A stretch of DNA of 55,158 nucleotides from an uncultured Clostridium sp. (GTDB lineage: Bacteria > Bacillota > Clostridia > TANB77 > CAG-508). The notes beneath the pieces were generated by a model that searched no databases, was not told the DNA's origin, and was given only the letters and a program-made list of their open reading frames with translations. The position numbers and the translations under genes were made by a program. The DNA lies in assembly GCA_900552135.1 (NCBI GenBank), contig URYN01000010.1, positions 1-55,158 on the forward strand, read 5' to 3'. Below, one piece after another: positions 14,312 through 24,286 of the stretch. Position 1 is the first letter of the stretch; every line of letters starts with the position of its first letter.

Positions 14312-16702
14312 ATGATTTTAAGTACTAATTTTTTAAAAGATTATTTAGATATTGATTTTGACACAGATGAAAAGTTACATGAATTAGCTGAAAATATGAC
14401 TAAGGTTGGAAATGAATATGATTCTGAAGGAAAGTTTATTCCAGCAACAAATCTTGTAATTGGAGAGGTTAAGGAATGTACAATGCACCCAGACTCTGAC
14501 CATTTACACATTTGCAAAGTAGATACTGGAAAAGATGTTAGACAAATTGTTTGTGGTGCTCCCAATGTAAGAGCAGGGCTAAAAGTTATTGTTGCACTTC
14601 CTGGTGCAAAACTTCCTGGAGGCATCACTATTAGCAATAGCATGAAACGTGGAGTTGAATCTTGCGGAATGCTTTGTTCAATGGCAGAACTTGGATTAGA
14701 TAGTAAATTCTTAAAGCCAGAAGATAAAGAAGGAATACACGAGTTGCCAGCAGATGCTCCTATTGGAGAAGATCCAATAAAATATATGAAGATGGATGAT
14801 GGAGTAATCGATTTTGATTTAACTGCTAACCGTGGAGATTTGCTTAGCATTTTAGGAATGGCTTATGAAGTTGGAGCAATATATAATAAACAAGTAAAGA
14901 ATCCAGATTTATCACACAACGAATCTGACAAAAATGTTAAAAATGAATTTAATGTAAAAGTTGACACAGATAACTGCACATTATTCTTAGCTAAAAAAGT
15001 AGAAAATGTTCAAATAAAAGAGAGCCCAGATTTTATAAAAAATAGATTGATGGCTTGTGGAATAAGACCAATCAACAACGTTGTAGATATCAGTAACTAT
15101 GTAATGCTTGAACTTGGCCAACCACTTCATTTCTATGATGCAGATAAATTGCAAGGATTAATCGAAGTTAGAATGGCAGAAAAAGACGAAAAACTTACAA
15201 CACTAGATAATATTGAAAGAGATTTAACAACTGACGATATAGTAATTTCTAATGGCAAAGAAGCAATTGGTTTAGCTGGAGTTATGGGTGGACTTGACAC
15301 AGAGATAACAGAAAATACAAAGAATGTAATAATAGAATCTGCAATATTTAATTCTGTAAAAGTAAGAAAAACTGCTCAAAAAATAGTAAGAAGTGAAGCA
15401 AGCAATCGTTTTGAAAAAGGATTAGATCCAAATAGAACATATATGGCAGTAGAGCGTGCAGTAAAATTATTAGAAGAATATGCCTCAGGAACAGTACTTG
15501 CAGGAACAGTTGAATACAACAAAGAAAATATGGAAAACAAAGAAATAGAAATAACATATCAAAAAATAAATGAGGTTTTAGGAACAAATATTCCAAAAGA
15601 GTCAGTACTTGATGTATTTACAAGACTTGGATTTACTTATGAAGAAAACGGCAAAACAATAAAAGTAAATGTTCCAAGAAGAAGACTAGACATTTCTATA
15701 AAAGAAGATTTAATAGAAGAAGTTGGACGTATCTATGGAGTTGATAATATAGAGTCAAAAGTTCCTGTAATGCCAATAAAAATGGGAAGTTATGATAAGA
15801 CTACAAGAGAAATAAGACATAAAATGGTTAATTTAGGATTGAATGAAACTTTATCTTATGTTCTTGTAAACGAGAAAGAAGCAACAAACTTTGCTGGATA
15901 TGATAAAAAAGAAAACACAGAAAGCATCAAACTTCTAGCTCCACTAACAGAAGAGAGAAGTACATTAAGACAAAGCATAATTACATCTTTATACAAAATA
16001 TATCAATATAATGTTGCACATTACAATAAAGATATTGCAATATTTGAAATCGGAAAAACATTCTACAAAAATGGAGAAGATTACAAAGAGGAAAATAAAC
16101 TTGCTTGCTTAATGACTGGCGAATATTACTATGGAATTGGCTCAAGCAAAACAGTAGACTTCTACATAATTAAAGGAATTGCAGAGGAAGTTTTAGACTA
16201 TTTAGGATATGCAGGAAGATATAGCTTCGTTGTAAAGGAAGATATGTCAAAAGAACTACATCCTGGTCAAAGTGCTGTAATATCTGTAAACAATGATATT
16301 GTTGGAATAGTGGGAAAAATACATCCAAAGATTTCAAAAGAGCCTGTATATGTAATGGAAATAAACTTAGATAAATTACTAGAAAAGAAAACAGGGAAAA
16401 TGAAATTCAAAGAAATATCTAAATATCCAACAGTAAAGAAAGATTTGAGTATAATTGTAGATAGTAAAATAGAATCTGCAGAAATAGCAAAAATGATAAA
16501 AAAATCAGCTGGTTCATTATTAATAGAAAGTAAAGTATTTGATGAGTACAAAGGTAAAGGAATTGAACTTAGTAAAAAGAGTTTGGCCTATTCACTAACA
16601 TTTGGAACAAACGACAGAACACTTACAGACGAAGAAATAAATCAAGTGCTTGAAAAAATAATAGCAAGCTTAAATAAAATAGGTGAAGTAAGAAGTAAAT
16701 AA
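14312..16702 (+). CDS. pheT: Phenylalanyl-tRNA synthetase beta subunit
   Basis: A 796-residue partner of PheS. Order: EMAP/tRNA-binding domain (about 40-150, with VCGAPNVRAG), B3/B4 editing region (about 210-390), B5 domain (about 400-470), catalytic-like core, and a C-terminal anticodon-binding FDX-ACB domain (KFKEISKYPTVKKDLSIIVD to GEVRSK). ATG 14312 (MILSTNFLKDYL) has AGAAAGGA 8 bases upstream; GTG 14294 is less likely. It follows pheS by 35 bases. Confidence 0.97.
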   Translation: MILSTNFLKDYLDIDFDTDEKLHELAENMTKVGNEYDSEGKFIPATNLVIGEVKECTMHPDSDHLHICKVDTGKDVRQIVCGAPNVRAGLKVIVALPGAKLPGGITISNSMKRGVESCGMLCSMAELGLDSKFLKPEDKEGIHELPADAPIGEDPIKYMKMDDGVIDFDLTANRGDLLSILGMAYEVGAIYNKQVKNPDLSHNESDKNVKNEFNVKVDTDNCTLFLAKKVENVQIKESPDFIKNRLMACGIRPINNVVDISNYVMLELGQPLHFYDADKLQGLIEVRMAEKDEKLTTLDNIERDLTTDDIVISNGKEAIGLAGVMGGLDTEITENTKNVIIESAIFNSVKVRKTAQKIVRSEASNRFEKGLDPNRTYMAVERAVKLLEEYASGTVLAGTVEYNKENMENKEIEITYQKINEVLGTNIPKESVLDVFTRLGFTYEENGKTIKVNVPRRRLDISIKEDLIEEVGRIYGVDNIESKVPVMPIKMGSYDKTTREIRHKMVNLGLNETLSYVLVNEKEATNFAGYDKKENTESIKLLAPLTEERSTLRQSIITSLYKIYQYNVAHYNKDIAIFEIGKTFYKNGEDYKEENKLACLMTGEYYYGIGSSKTVDFYIIKGIAEEVLDYLGYAGRYSFVVKEDMSKELHPGQSAVISVNNDIVGIVGKIHPKISKEPVYVMEINLDKLLEKKTGKMKFKEISKYPTVKKDLSIIVDSKIESAEIAKMIKKSAGSLLIESKVFDEYKGKGIELSKKSLAYSLTFGTNDRTLTDEEINQVLEKIIASLNKIGEVRSK

Positions 16703-16716
16703 AAATTTCGCCAAAG

Positions 16717-16749
16717 TTCGCCCAAAGGGGATGCCCCTTTTTGGGCGAA
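16717..16749. repeat. TTCGCCC...GGGCGAA hairpin, copy 1
   Basis: TTCGCCCAAAGGGG pairs with CCCCTT-TTTGGGCGAA with a two-base bulge, between pheT and radA. A related hairpin lies after radA (18236-18272). It may end the pheT transcript, though no strong T-run follows. Confidence 0.6.
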
Positions 16750-16838
16750 AAGGCTGTTCCTAATTTGGAAAAAAGTTGACAAATGAGGAAAGAAAGACTG
16801 ATTTAAAATGGTGAAAATAAAAATGAAGGAGATATAAA

Positions 16839-18203
16839 ATGGCAAAAGCAAAATCGGTTTTTGTGTGTAATGAATGCGGATATGAGTCACCCAAATGGCT
16901 TGGAAAATGTCCTGCCTGTGGCGCTTGGAACACGTTCTTTGAACAAAAAATTGTTGAGAGTAAATCAACTGCTACAGGAAAGAGCATAAAAGAAAAGGCT
17001 TCTCCACAAGTGTTGGATAATGTTGTTGGAAGAACAGATACGAGAATGGACACGGGAATCGGAGAATTAAACCGTGTTTTAGGTGGTGGTTTAGTAAATG
17101 GCTCTTTAGTTCTTTTGGGAGGAGAACCTGGAATTGGTAAGTCTACACTAATTCTGGAACTTTGCGATAAGATTACAGGCACAGGAAAGGTTTTATATGT
17201 GTCTGGAGAGGAGTCTGCAGAGCAAGTAAAAATAAGAGCCGATAGGCTTGGAATCAAGAATAGTAACATCATGTTTTTAGGAGAAACAGACATTGACGTA
17301 ATCGAAGAAACTATTCTTGCAATGGAGCCGAAACTTGTAATAATAGACTCAATTCAAACAATGTATTCTGAAGAGATTACTTCTGCTGCAGGAACTGTGA
17401 GCCAGGTTAGAGAAATAACTGCAAGAATAATGAGAGTATGCAAAGGACACAGAATTACAACAATTATAATTGGTCATGTTACGAAAGATGGAAACATAGC
17501 CGGCCCAAGAGTTTTGGAACACATGGTTGATACTGTTTTATATTTGGAAGGTGAAAGATATTTTTCGTATAGAATTTTACGTTCTGTAAAAAATAGATTT
17601 GGGTCAACAAACGAGATTGGAATGTTTGAGATGAGAAATGAAGGAATGGTTGAGATAAAAAATCCATCTCAAATTCTTATTTCTGACAGAGAGGACAATC
17701 CACCTGGTTCAATATTAGTTGCCAGTGTTGAAGGAACAAGACCGCTCTTAATAGAATTGCAAGCACTTACAACGCCAACTGTGTTTGGACTTCCAAGAAG
17801 AGCGGCAAATGGAATAGATTACAACAGACTTACAATGCTAATTGCAGTATTAGAAAAGAAAACGGGATTGCCACTTGGTTCTCAAGATGTTTATTTAAAT
17901 GTTGTAAGTGGAATAAAATTGGTAGAACCCGCAGTTGATTTAGGAACTTGTTTGGTTGTTGCATCTAGTTTTAAAAATTATGCTCTTCCAAAGGACATGG
18001 TTGCAATAGGTGAAGTTGGCTTAACTGGTGAAATAAGAGCAGTAAATATGATTGAAAAGAGAATAAAAGAAGTCGAAAAAATGGGATTTAAGACATGCAT
18101 TATTCCAGAAAGTAACAAAAAACTCTTGAAAGATAGCTTCAAAATAGATATAATAGGAGTCAGGACAATAAACGAAGCAATGCAAAAGGTTGGATTAAAA
18201 TAA
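16839..18203 (+). CDS. radA: DNA repair protein RadA
   Basis: RecA-like ATPase/branch-migration helicase used in recombination. N-terminal zinc finger CNECGYESPKWLGKCPACG (10-28), Walker A GGEPGIGKST near 93, the RadA-specific KNRFG near 248, and a C-terminal Lon-like domain. 454 residues, typical. GAAGGAG precedes ATG 16839. disA follows, the usual radA-disA order in spore-forming Firmicutes. Confidence 0.97.
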   Translation: MAKAKSVFVCNECGYESPKWLGKCPACGAWNTFFEQKIVESKSTATGKSIKEKASPQVLDNVVGRTDTRMDTGIGELNRVLGGGLVNGSLVLLGGEPGIGKSTLILELCDKITGTGKVLYVSGEESAEQVKIRADRLGIKNSNIMFLGETDIDVIEETILAMEPKLVIIDSIQTMYSEEITSAAGTVSQVREITARIMRVCKGHRITTIIIGHVTKDGNIAGPRVLEHMVDTVLYLEGERYFSYRILRSVKNRFGSTNEIGMFEMRNEGMVEIKNPSQILISDREDNPPGSILVASVEGTRPLLIELQALTTPTVFGLPRRAANGIDYNRLTMLIAVLEKKTGLPLGSQDVYLNVVSGIKLVEPAVDLGTCLVVASSFKNYALPKDMVAIGEVGLTGEIRAVNMIEKRIKEVEKMGFKTCIIPESNKKLLKDSFKIDIIGVRTINEAMQKVGLK

Positions 18204-18235
18204 ACTAGAAGACATTTTGTTTAATAGACAGCCAG

Positions 18236-18272
18236 TTTTCGCCCAGAAAAGGACGTCCCTATTGGGCGAAAA
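18236..18272. repeat. TTTTCGCCCA...TGGGCGAAAA hairpin, copy 2
   Basis: Ten-base arms enclose a second small stem GGACGTCC. It resembles the hairpin upstream of radA and sits about 20 bases before the disA start. Confidence 0.6.
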
Positions 18273-18292
18273 TAGAAAAGGAGGAGATAATC

Positions 18293-19366
18293 TTGGCAAC
18301 TACAAATAATGAGATTATTGAAGTTTTAAAAACAATTGCTCCAGGTACACCAATAAGAGAAGGTTTGGAAAATATTTTAAAGGCTAAAACTGGTGGACTT
18401 ATTGTTATTGGCGACGGCAAAGAAGTTATGGATATTGCTGATGGTGGTTTTAAAATTGACGTAGATTACACACCAGCAAGATTGTATGAGCTTGCCAAGA
18501 TGGACGGAGCGATTATAATTAGTTCTGATTTAAAAAGAATTTTATTTGCAAATACGCAGTTGATTCCTGAGTCTGATATTCCAACTGTTGAAACTGGAAC
18601 CAGACACAGAACGGCAGAGCGTACAGCAAAGCAAACAGGAGATTTGGTAATAAGTATTTCTCAAAGAAGAAATATTATTACAATATTTAAAGGCTATGAC
18701 AGATATGTGCTTGAAGACACTGCAAAGGTTATAACTAAGGCAAATCAAGCATTACAGACTGTTGAAAAATATATGAAAGTATTTGATAACAAATTAAATC
18801 TACTTAACGAGTATGAGTTTAACGACATTGTTACTTTGGAAAATGTAATAGTTGCAATTCAAAGAGCCGAAATGGTTATGAATGTTGCAGATGAAGTACA
18901 AAAAGCAATTTATGAACTTGGAGAAGATGGAAGACTTCTAGACATGCAGTTGGAAGAATCTGTTGGAGACCTTGAAACAGAAGAGCTTTTAATGGTTAAA
19001 GATTATGCAATATTAACCAAGAAGAAGACTGCAGAAGATGTGCTTGCTCAGATAAAAAAATTATCAAGAGAAGATTTAATGAAATCGCAAGTTGTGGCTA
19101 AATTACTAGGATATCAAGACTTCGATAATTATGACGAAGTTGGCGTATATACAAAAGGATACAGAGTTTTGAATAAGATTCCAAGAATGCCAAGTAGCAT
19201 AGTGGACAATCTTGTAAAGTCGTTCAAATCATTCCAACACATATTGGCTGCAGATATTCCTCAGCTTGATGAAGTAGATGGAATCGGGGAAGTAAGAGCA
19301 AGAACAATTAAACAATCATTAAGAAGAATGCAAGAGCAATTTGTATTCGACAATGAAATAATCTAG
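18293..19366 (+). CDS. disA: DNA integrity scanning protein / diadenylate cyclase DisA
   Basis: Synthesises c-di-AMP and scans DNA for branched structures. DAC domain with the DGA motif (KMDGAIIIS near 70) and RHR motif (TGTRHRTAER near 103), then a linker helix bundle and a C-terminal helix-hairpin-helix (LDEVDGIGEVRARTIK near 325). 357 residues. The start is TTG 18293, with GGAGGAG just upstream. Together with radA it forms a repair/checkpoint operon. Confidence 0.97.
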   Translation: MATTNNEIIEVLKTIAPGTPIREGLENILKAKTGGLIVIGDGKEVMDIADGGFKIDVDYTPARLYELAKMDGAIIISSDLKRILFANTQLIPESDIPTVETGTRHRTAERTAKQTGDLVISISQRRNIITIFKGYDRYVLEDTAKVITKANQALQTVEKYMKVFDNKLNLLNEYEFNDIVTLENVIVAIQRAEMVMNVADEVQKAIYELGEDGRLLDMQLEESVGDLETEELLMVKDYAILTKKKTAEDVLAQIKKLSREDLMKSQVVAKLLGYQDFDNYDEVGVYTKGYRVLNKIPRMPSSIVDNLVKSFKSFQHILAADIPQLDEVDGIGEVRARTIKQSLRRMQEQFVFDNEII

Positions 19367-19519
19367 AGTATAATCTAGATGAATTATTTAGAATATAATT
19401 CTGGAAAAAATAACATTTTAACTTTAATATTTTACATTAAATTTTCTTATGCAATCATTTGTTTAATGTAAATTGAAGATATAAAACTGATTGTAAATAT
19501 ATTATAAAGGAAATAAGAA

Positions 19520-20302
19520 ATGAAGAAATTTTTAAAAATATTATTAATAGTACTTATTATAGTAGCAGTTGTTGGAATTGCATTCTTAGGCTATGGCTAT
19601 TATAAAAAATTAACAAAAAAGGTTCAAAACCCAGTAGCAACAATAGAGGTTGAAGAATTTGGAACAATAAAAGTAGAACTATATCCAGATATTGCACCAA
19701 ACACAGTTAAAAACTTTATAGCATTAGCAAATCGTGGATTTTATGATGGACTAACATTCCATAGAACAATTCCAGAATTCATGATTCAAGGTGGAGACAA
19801 AAATGGTGATGGTTCAGGAACACCAACTTTAAGTGATTTAAAAGATGATGGCTCATCAACTACAAATTATGCCATTGAAGGAGAATTCATAGCAAATGGA
19901 TATAATAAAAACACATTAAAACTCAAAAAAGGTGTTATTGCGATGGCTAGATCTGATTACAGTAGTTTAAGTACATCATTAACAACTCAAGGATATAATT
20001 CAGCAGGTTCACAATTTTTTATAATGAATGCTGATAATGATAATCTAAACGGATTATATGCAGGATTTGGTGAAGTTATTGAAGGTCTAGATATCGTTGA
20101 TAAAATTGCAAATGTTGAAGTAGTAACAAGAGACGAGAAGGCATCTGAAGGTGTAAATAAACCAGTTAATCCACCTGTAATAAAGAGCATTAGAGTTGAA
20201 ACTTATGGAATAGACTATGGAACACCAAAAACAGTTGAACCATTCAACTATTATAATTGGTTAATGAAACAATATTCTTCAAATTCATCTTCAAACAAAT
20301 AA
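19520..20302 (+). CDS. Membrane-anchored cyclophilin-type peptidyl-prolyl isomerase
   Basis: Residues 6-28 form an N-terminal membrane anchor without a lipobox, so the enzyme should face outward. The cyclophilin domain (about 40-235) has PNTVKNFIALANRGFYDGLTFHRTIPEFMIQGGD in pieces, with catalytic Arg in FHR, QFFIM and GLYAGFGEV. A short Ser/Asn tail follows. Likely a folding factor for exported proteins. An AAGGAA site precedes ATG 19520. Confidence 0.9.
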   Translation: MKKFLKILLIVLIIVAVVGIAFLGYGYYKKLTKKVQNPVATIEVEEFGTIKVELYPDIAPNTVKNFIALANRGFYDGLTFHRTIPEFMIQGGDKNGDGSGTPTLSDLKDDGSSTTNYAIEGEFIANGYNKNTLKLKKGVIAMARSDYSSLSTSLTTQGYNSAGSQFFIMNADNDNLNGLYAGFGEVIEGLDIVDKIANVEVVTRDEKASEGVNKPVNPPVIKSIRVETYGIDYGTPKTVEPFNYYNWLMKQYSSNSSSNK

Positions 20303-20384
20303 TTTTGCATGAAAAATTTTCAAAAAATTAAAAAAATTGCAAACGAAATGAGAAAAGTTTAAATAATAAATATTTGGATAAGAT

Positions 20385-20424
20385 AATAACAAGTAAATTG
20401 AAAAATTTATTTGTTATTTTTTTA
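20385..20424 (+). terminator. Terminator between the cyclophilin gene and spoIVB
   Basis: A 15-bp stem AATAACAAGTAAATT with one wobble pair, GAAA loop, then a T-run ending directly before the spoIVB ribosome site. Its closeness to the start could let it act as an attenuator. Confidence 0.8.
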
Positions 20425-20437
20425 GGAGTATAAATAT

Positions 20438-21706
20438 ATGAGGAAGAGCAATATTAAAGAAAAAACTAAAATGAAAAAAATATTTATAACTGCCTTTATA
20501 ATAGTACTATTAATTTTGTATATATATGTTTGTTCAGCTACATTTATTCCAAATGAAATAGTACTGATGGAAGGCGAAAAATTAAATTTAAAAATTGCAA
20601 GGGGAATATCTCTAACAAACAGCAAAGCTTTAGAAGACCAGGTAGTATTAACGGCGAGTAACATCAACAAGGAAAAAGTGGCAACTAGTGGAAACACAAA
20701 AATGGACTTAAATTTATTTGGAGCAATCAAGTTAAAACAAATAAATATTAATGTGATTCCAAAAACGAAAGTTGTGCCACTTGGAACAGCAATTGGAATG
20801 AAGTTGTATACAAAAGGCGTGTTAGTTGTGGGAATGTCTCAAATAAATACGGAAAATAACGAAAGGACTAAACCTTATGAAAATTCGGGAATAGAACAGG
20901 GAGACATGATTTTAAGTGTAAATAATAAAGAAGTAAGCTCAACAAATGAACTAATAGATGAAATAAATGAGAGCCAAGGAAAAACGGTTAAAATAAAATA
21001 CGAAAGAAATAACGAAACAGGGGAAACAAGTATAACTCCTGTTAAATCAAGCAATGAATATAAGTTGGGATTGTGGGTAAGAGATGTGGCAGCCGGAGTT
21101 GGAACACTTACATTTTATGAACCTAGTTCAAATACATTCATGGCATTAGGACATGGAATATCAGACATAGATACAGAAGAGTTAGTAGAAATTTCAACAG
21201 GGGAGCTAATTACTGCAAACATACTGTCAATTAATAAAGGAGAGAAGGGAAAGCCAGGAGAAATAAGAGGAACTATACAAAATGGTAATGAAATAGGAAA
21301 AATATATAAGAACACAAATTTTGGAGTATATGGAACAGTAACAAACATAAATCATCTAGAAACAGATTTGACTAATGAAATAGAAGTTGCTTCACGAGAT
21401 GAAATTCAAACTGGAAGTGCTACTATAATATGCCAGCTAGACAATAACAAATCAAAATCTTATAATATAGAAATCGAAAAAATTTACAAAAATAATAATT
21501 TGGATAACAAGAGTATGTTTATAAGGATAACAGATAAAGAACTTCTTGAAAAAACAGGAGGAATAATTCAGGGAATGAGTGGGTCTCCAATAATACAGAA
21601 TGGAAAATTTATTGGAGCTGTAACAAATGTGCTTGTAAACGATCCAACAAAAGGTTATGGCGTGTTTGCAGACATAATGATAAAAGAATTGCATAGCCAA
21701 CAATAA
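20438..21706 (+). CDS. spoIVB: SpoIVB serine peptidase
   Basis: Sporulation signalling protease that is secreted from the forespore and triggers pro-sigma-K processing. It has an N-terminal membrane segment (about 13-32), a PDZ domain (about 120-200, GIEQGDMILSVNNKEVS), and the SpoIVB peptidase domain with catalytic His in LGHGISD near 238 and Ser in GMSGSPI near 384. 422 residues, normal. AGGAG precedes ATG 20438. A sigma-G promoter could not be identified with confidence. Confidence 0.95.
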   Translation: MRKSNIKEKTKMKKIFITAFIIVLLILYIYVCSATFIPNEIVLMEGEKLNLKIARGISLTNSKALEDQVVLTASNINKEKVATSGNTKMDLNLFGAIKLKQININVIPKTKVVPLGTAIGMKLYTKGVLVVGMSQINTENNERTKPYENSGIEQGDMILSVNNKEVSSTNELIDEINESQGKTVKIKYERNNETGETSITPVKSSNEYKLGLWVRDVAAGVGTLTFYEPSSNTFMALGHGISDIDTEELVEISTGELITANILSINKGEKGKPGEIRGTIQNGNEIGKIYKNTNFGVYGTVTNINHLETDLTNEIEVASRDEIQTGSATIICQLDNNKSKSYNIEIEKIYKNNNLDNKSMFIRITDKELLEKTGGIIQGMSGSPIIQNGKFIGAVTNVLVNDPTKGYGVFADIMIKELHSQQ

Positions 21707-21711
21707 ATGAA

Positions 21712-21796
21712 TACAATTTTTTCCCCGAAACAAAAATACACCGTCATCAAAAATGCCACAAGGTACAATTTTTTCCACGGAACGAAAATGTACCGT
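21712..21796 (+). repeat. Two 33-base direct repeats (TACAATTTTTTCC... family)
   Basis: Copies at 21712-21744 and 21764-21796 share TACAATTTTTTCC, a central ACG-like part, AAAAT and ACCGT ends. The second copy folds as GGTACA.../...TGTACC and may terminate spoIVB. Related arms occur at 12713-12743 and 28059-28094. Confidence 0.65.
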
Positions 21797-21831
21797 TAAA
21801 AAAATAAAAATTAAAATTAAAGAAATTTCTA

Positions 21832-21860
21832 TTTACTTTAATTTATTTGAATGATATAAT
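21832..21860 (+). promoter_or_regulatory. Promoter of the 21903 gene
   Basis: TTTACT (21832-21837), 17-base spacer, consensus TATAAT (21855-21860). Confidence 0.7.
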
Positions 21861-21902
21861 TCAAGTGAATTTTGAAAACGGATGAAATAAACGAGGGATA
21901 AA

Positions 21903-22547
21903 ATGAACGAGAAGTATTATTATTTTGCCAAATTAAGTGAGATAAGAAATATAGCAACAAGGGGATTATTCTGCCAATGGGACGAAAAAGAAAATATGTG
22001 CCTACTAAGATTTTATGTTGGGGATGATGGAATATTAGAACATAAAATAGATGGACAGCCAGATGATGAGTTATGTCTTTCACTTCAGTTAGAAGATATT
22101 GAGGCAAACATATATGGAGCAGATGGCTACTGTAAACAAAATATTGAACCAGAAAAAATAAGTGTAGTTACAGTAAAGAATCTGGTAAATGACAGAATAT
22201 CTAATTATTGGATGGATCATGTTGAAAAAATAGAACTCGAAAAGCAAAAAAAGGTTACTCCATTATTGGTTGAAGAAACCAATATACATGACTATATAGA
22301 AGAAAATCCTGAATTAAAAATAAATAAATTTGCACAGGAACTAGGACTGGAAAAAAGAAAACAAGAAAATTTTATTACGCGAATGTTCTCAAAAATTAGA
22401 GAAAAAATATTTGAAATGAAACAGGCAAGAATAGAAAACAGAATTAATCAAAGCCTTAGAGAGGATAAGAAAGTTCGAGAAGAAAGGCTAATAAAAATGG
22501 CTAAAAAAATACTAAGTAATAAAGAAGGTGATGTGCAAAAAAATTAA
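21903..22547 (+). CDS. Hypothetical protein, 214 aa
   Basis: Not recognised. The soluble N-terminal half (FAKLSEIRNIATRGLFCQWDE, then a beta-rich DGILEHKIDG stretch) is followed by a highly charged, helical C-terminal half (from about residue 110) rich in Lys/Glu/Arg that could be a coiled coil. No signal peptide or membrane segment. It has its own consensus promoter and lies 49 bases before the HdeD-like gene. Confidence 0.75.
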   Translation: MNEKYYYFAKLSEIRNIATRGLFCQWDEKENMCLLRFYVGDDGILEHKIDGQPDDELCLSLQLEDIEANIYGADGYCKQNIEPEKISVVTVKNLVNDRISNYWMDHVEKIELEKQKKVTPLLVEETNIHDYIEENPELKINKFAQELGLEKRKQENFITRMFSKIREKIFEMKQARIENRINQSLREDKKVREERLIKMAKKILSNKEGDVQKN

Positions 22548-22596
22548 AGTAAGTAAATAGGGGATATAAACATTATTTATAATGGAGGATAATAAA

Positions 22597-23136
22597 ATGA
22601 AAGAATTTTTCAAAAAATCAGGAATCGTATCAATAATAACATCAATAATATTTGCAATACTTGGAGTAGTAATGGCAAGAAATCCAGGAGAAATAATTAA
22701 ACTAATATCAACAATATTAGGAATCACAATACTTCTAGTAGGAGTAGAGAAAATAATTAGCTATATAGTATTTAAAGGAAACAAAGATTTCTACAACTAT
22801 GATTTAATATATGGAATAATAGCAATAATAATTGGAATATTAATAATGGTTTATTCAAATACATTTGCAAGCATAGTTGGAATAGTAATAGGAATTTGGA
22901 TTGCCTATGAAGCATCATTAAAAATAGTACTTTCTATAAAATTGAAAAACGTTGGAGTTGCTTCTTGGGGAATAATGCTAGGATTATCTTTGATGACATT
23001 ACTAGTTGGAATATTTGTAATATTCAATCAAAGCTCAATTGTTGTTGCAACAGGAATAGTAATGGTTGTTTATGCAGTTATAAATATAATTGATGAAATT
23101 ATGTTTATGCAATACATCGATAAACTAGTAGACTAG
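22597..23136 (+). CDS. HdeD/DUF308-family membrane protein
   Basis: A 179-residue protein with six hydrophobic helices and the DUF308 repeat look (GIVSIITSIIFAILGVVMA, LLVGVEKIISYIVF, GILIMVYSNTFASIVGIVIG). HdeD relatives are linked to acid or envelope stress in other bacteria; the role here is unknown. ATG 22597 has GGAGG 8 bases upstream, so the in-frame ATG at 22582 is probably not used. Confidence 0.85.
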   Translation: MKEFFKKSGIVSIITSIIFAILGVVMARNPGEIIKLISTILGITILLVGVEKIISYIVFKGNKDFYNYDLIYGIIAIIIGILIMVYSNTFASIVGIVIGIWIAYEASLKIVLSIKLKNVGVASWGIMLGLSLMTLLVGIFVIFNQSSIVVATGIVMVVYAVINIIDEIMFMQYIDKLVD

Positions 23137-23220
23137 AATTATTTAGAAATAATCTGAAATTTCAAATAAAAGATTTAATACACAATGATAAATATCATAA
23201 GAATAAAAATAATGAATATA

Positions 23221-23258
23221 ATAAAATTAGATAGGTTAAATACCTATCTAATTTTATT
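23221..23258. terminator. Bidirectional terminator after the HdeD-like gene
   Basis: ATAAAATTAGATAGG (23221-23235) pairs perfectly with CCTATCTAATTTTAT (23243-23257). Confidence 0.85.
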
Positions 23259-23297
23259 ATAAGGAGTGCATGATTATAAAGATTCATGCGAAAGAAT

Positions 23298-24233
23298 ATG
23301 ATAGTAAATACAAATGTAAAATATAATTCACAAATTCTAAAAAAGGATATAAATTTGGTACTTGTACATTATCCATTTGTGAAACTTTTAACCATAGGAT
23401 ACAGTGTGCTAGAAAAACCGATTTATTGTTTGAAGATTGGAACAGGACCAAGGCAAGTATTTTATTTTGGTGCAATTCACGCAAATGAGTGGATTTGTTC
23501 AAATATGCTTATGAAATTTGTGGAAGAGCTGTGTATAGCAAACAATAAAAATAGTAGTTTATTTGGTTATAATATAAGAAATTTGTTACATAAAACATCA
23601 ATATATATTTGCCCAATGGTAAATCCAGATGGAGTCGACCTTTTAAATGGTGAGCTTAATTTAAACTCAAATGAATATAGATATGCAAGATACATAGCAA
23701 ATAAATATCCAAATGTACCATTTCCAAATGGTTGGAAAGCAAATATTAATGGTGTAGATTTAAACTTGCAATTTCCAGCTGGTTGGGAAAATGCAAAAAA
23801 AATAAAGTTTAGTCAAGGTATTACATCTCCTGCTCCGAGAGACTTCGTTGGGAATAAACCTTTAGCAGAACCCGAAGCGTTGGCTTTATACAATTTTACT
23901 TTAACTAATAAATTTGAACTAATTCTTGCATACCATACTCAAGGAAAAGAAATTTATTGGCAATATCAGAATTATGCTCCAAAGATTTCTTATGAAATAG
24001 GAAGAAAGTTTGCTAATGCGAGTGGATATCTGCTTACAGATGTTCCTTACGAATCGAGTTTTGCGGGCTACAAAGATTGGTTCCTGCAAAATTACAGTAA
24101 ACCTGCATTTACAATAGAAGCGGGAATTGGAGAAAGTCCACTTTCGCTATCGCAATTTAACAATATATACAGAGACAATATTGGAATAATGGTATTGGGA
24201 GCAGTATTGCAATTAGAATATAACATGAGATGA
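23298..24233 (+). CDS. M14-family zinc carboxypeptidase (gamma-D-glutamyl peptidase type)
   Basis: Zinc ligands in GAIHANEWICSNM (HxxE) and LAYHTQGKEIYW, with the catalytic Glu in FTIEAGIGESPL, as in gamma-D-Glu-diamino-acid endopeptidases that cut peptidoglycan stem peptides. No signal peptide, so it may act on recycled or spore wall peptides. Start is uncertain: ATG 23286 or 23298 both fit. A good AAGGAG (23261-23266) instead serves an 18-codon mini-ORF at 23270-23326 in another frame that overlaps this start, so translation may be coupled. About 311 residues. Confidence 0.85.
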   Translation: MIVNTNVKYNSQILKKDINLVLVHYPFVKLLTIGYSVLEKPIYCLKIGTGPRQVFYFGAIHANEWICSNMLMKFVEELCIANNKNSSLFGYNIRNLLHKTSIYICPMVNPDGVDLLNGELNLNSNEYRYARYIANKYPNVPFPNGWKANINGVDLNLQFPAGWENAKKIKFSQGITSPAPRDFVGNKPLAEPEALALYNFTLTNKFELILAYHTQGKEIYWQYQNYAPKISYEIGRKFANASGYLLTDVPYESSFAGYKDWFLQNYSKPAFTIEAGIGESPLSLSQFNNIYRDNIGIMVLGAVLQLEYNMR

Positions 24234-24286
24234 GTTTTAATCTCCTTTTTCAATTCCCTTTTTCTACAAAATTTGATAAAAAATTA

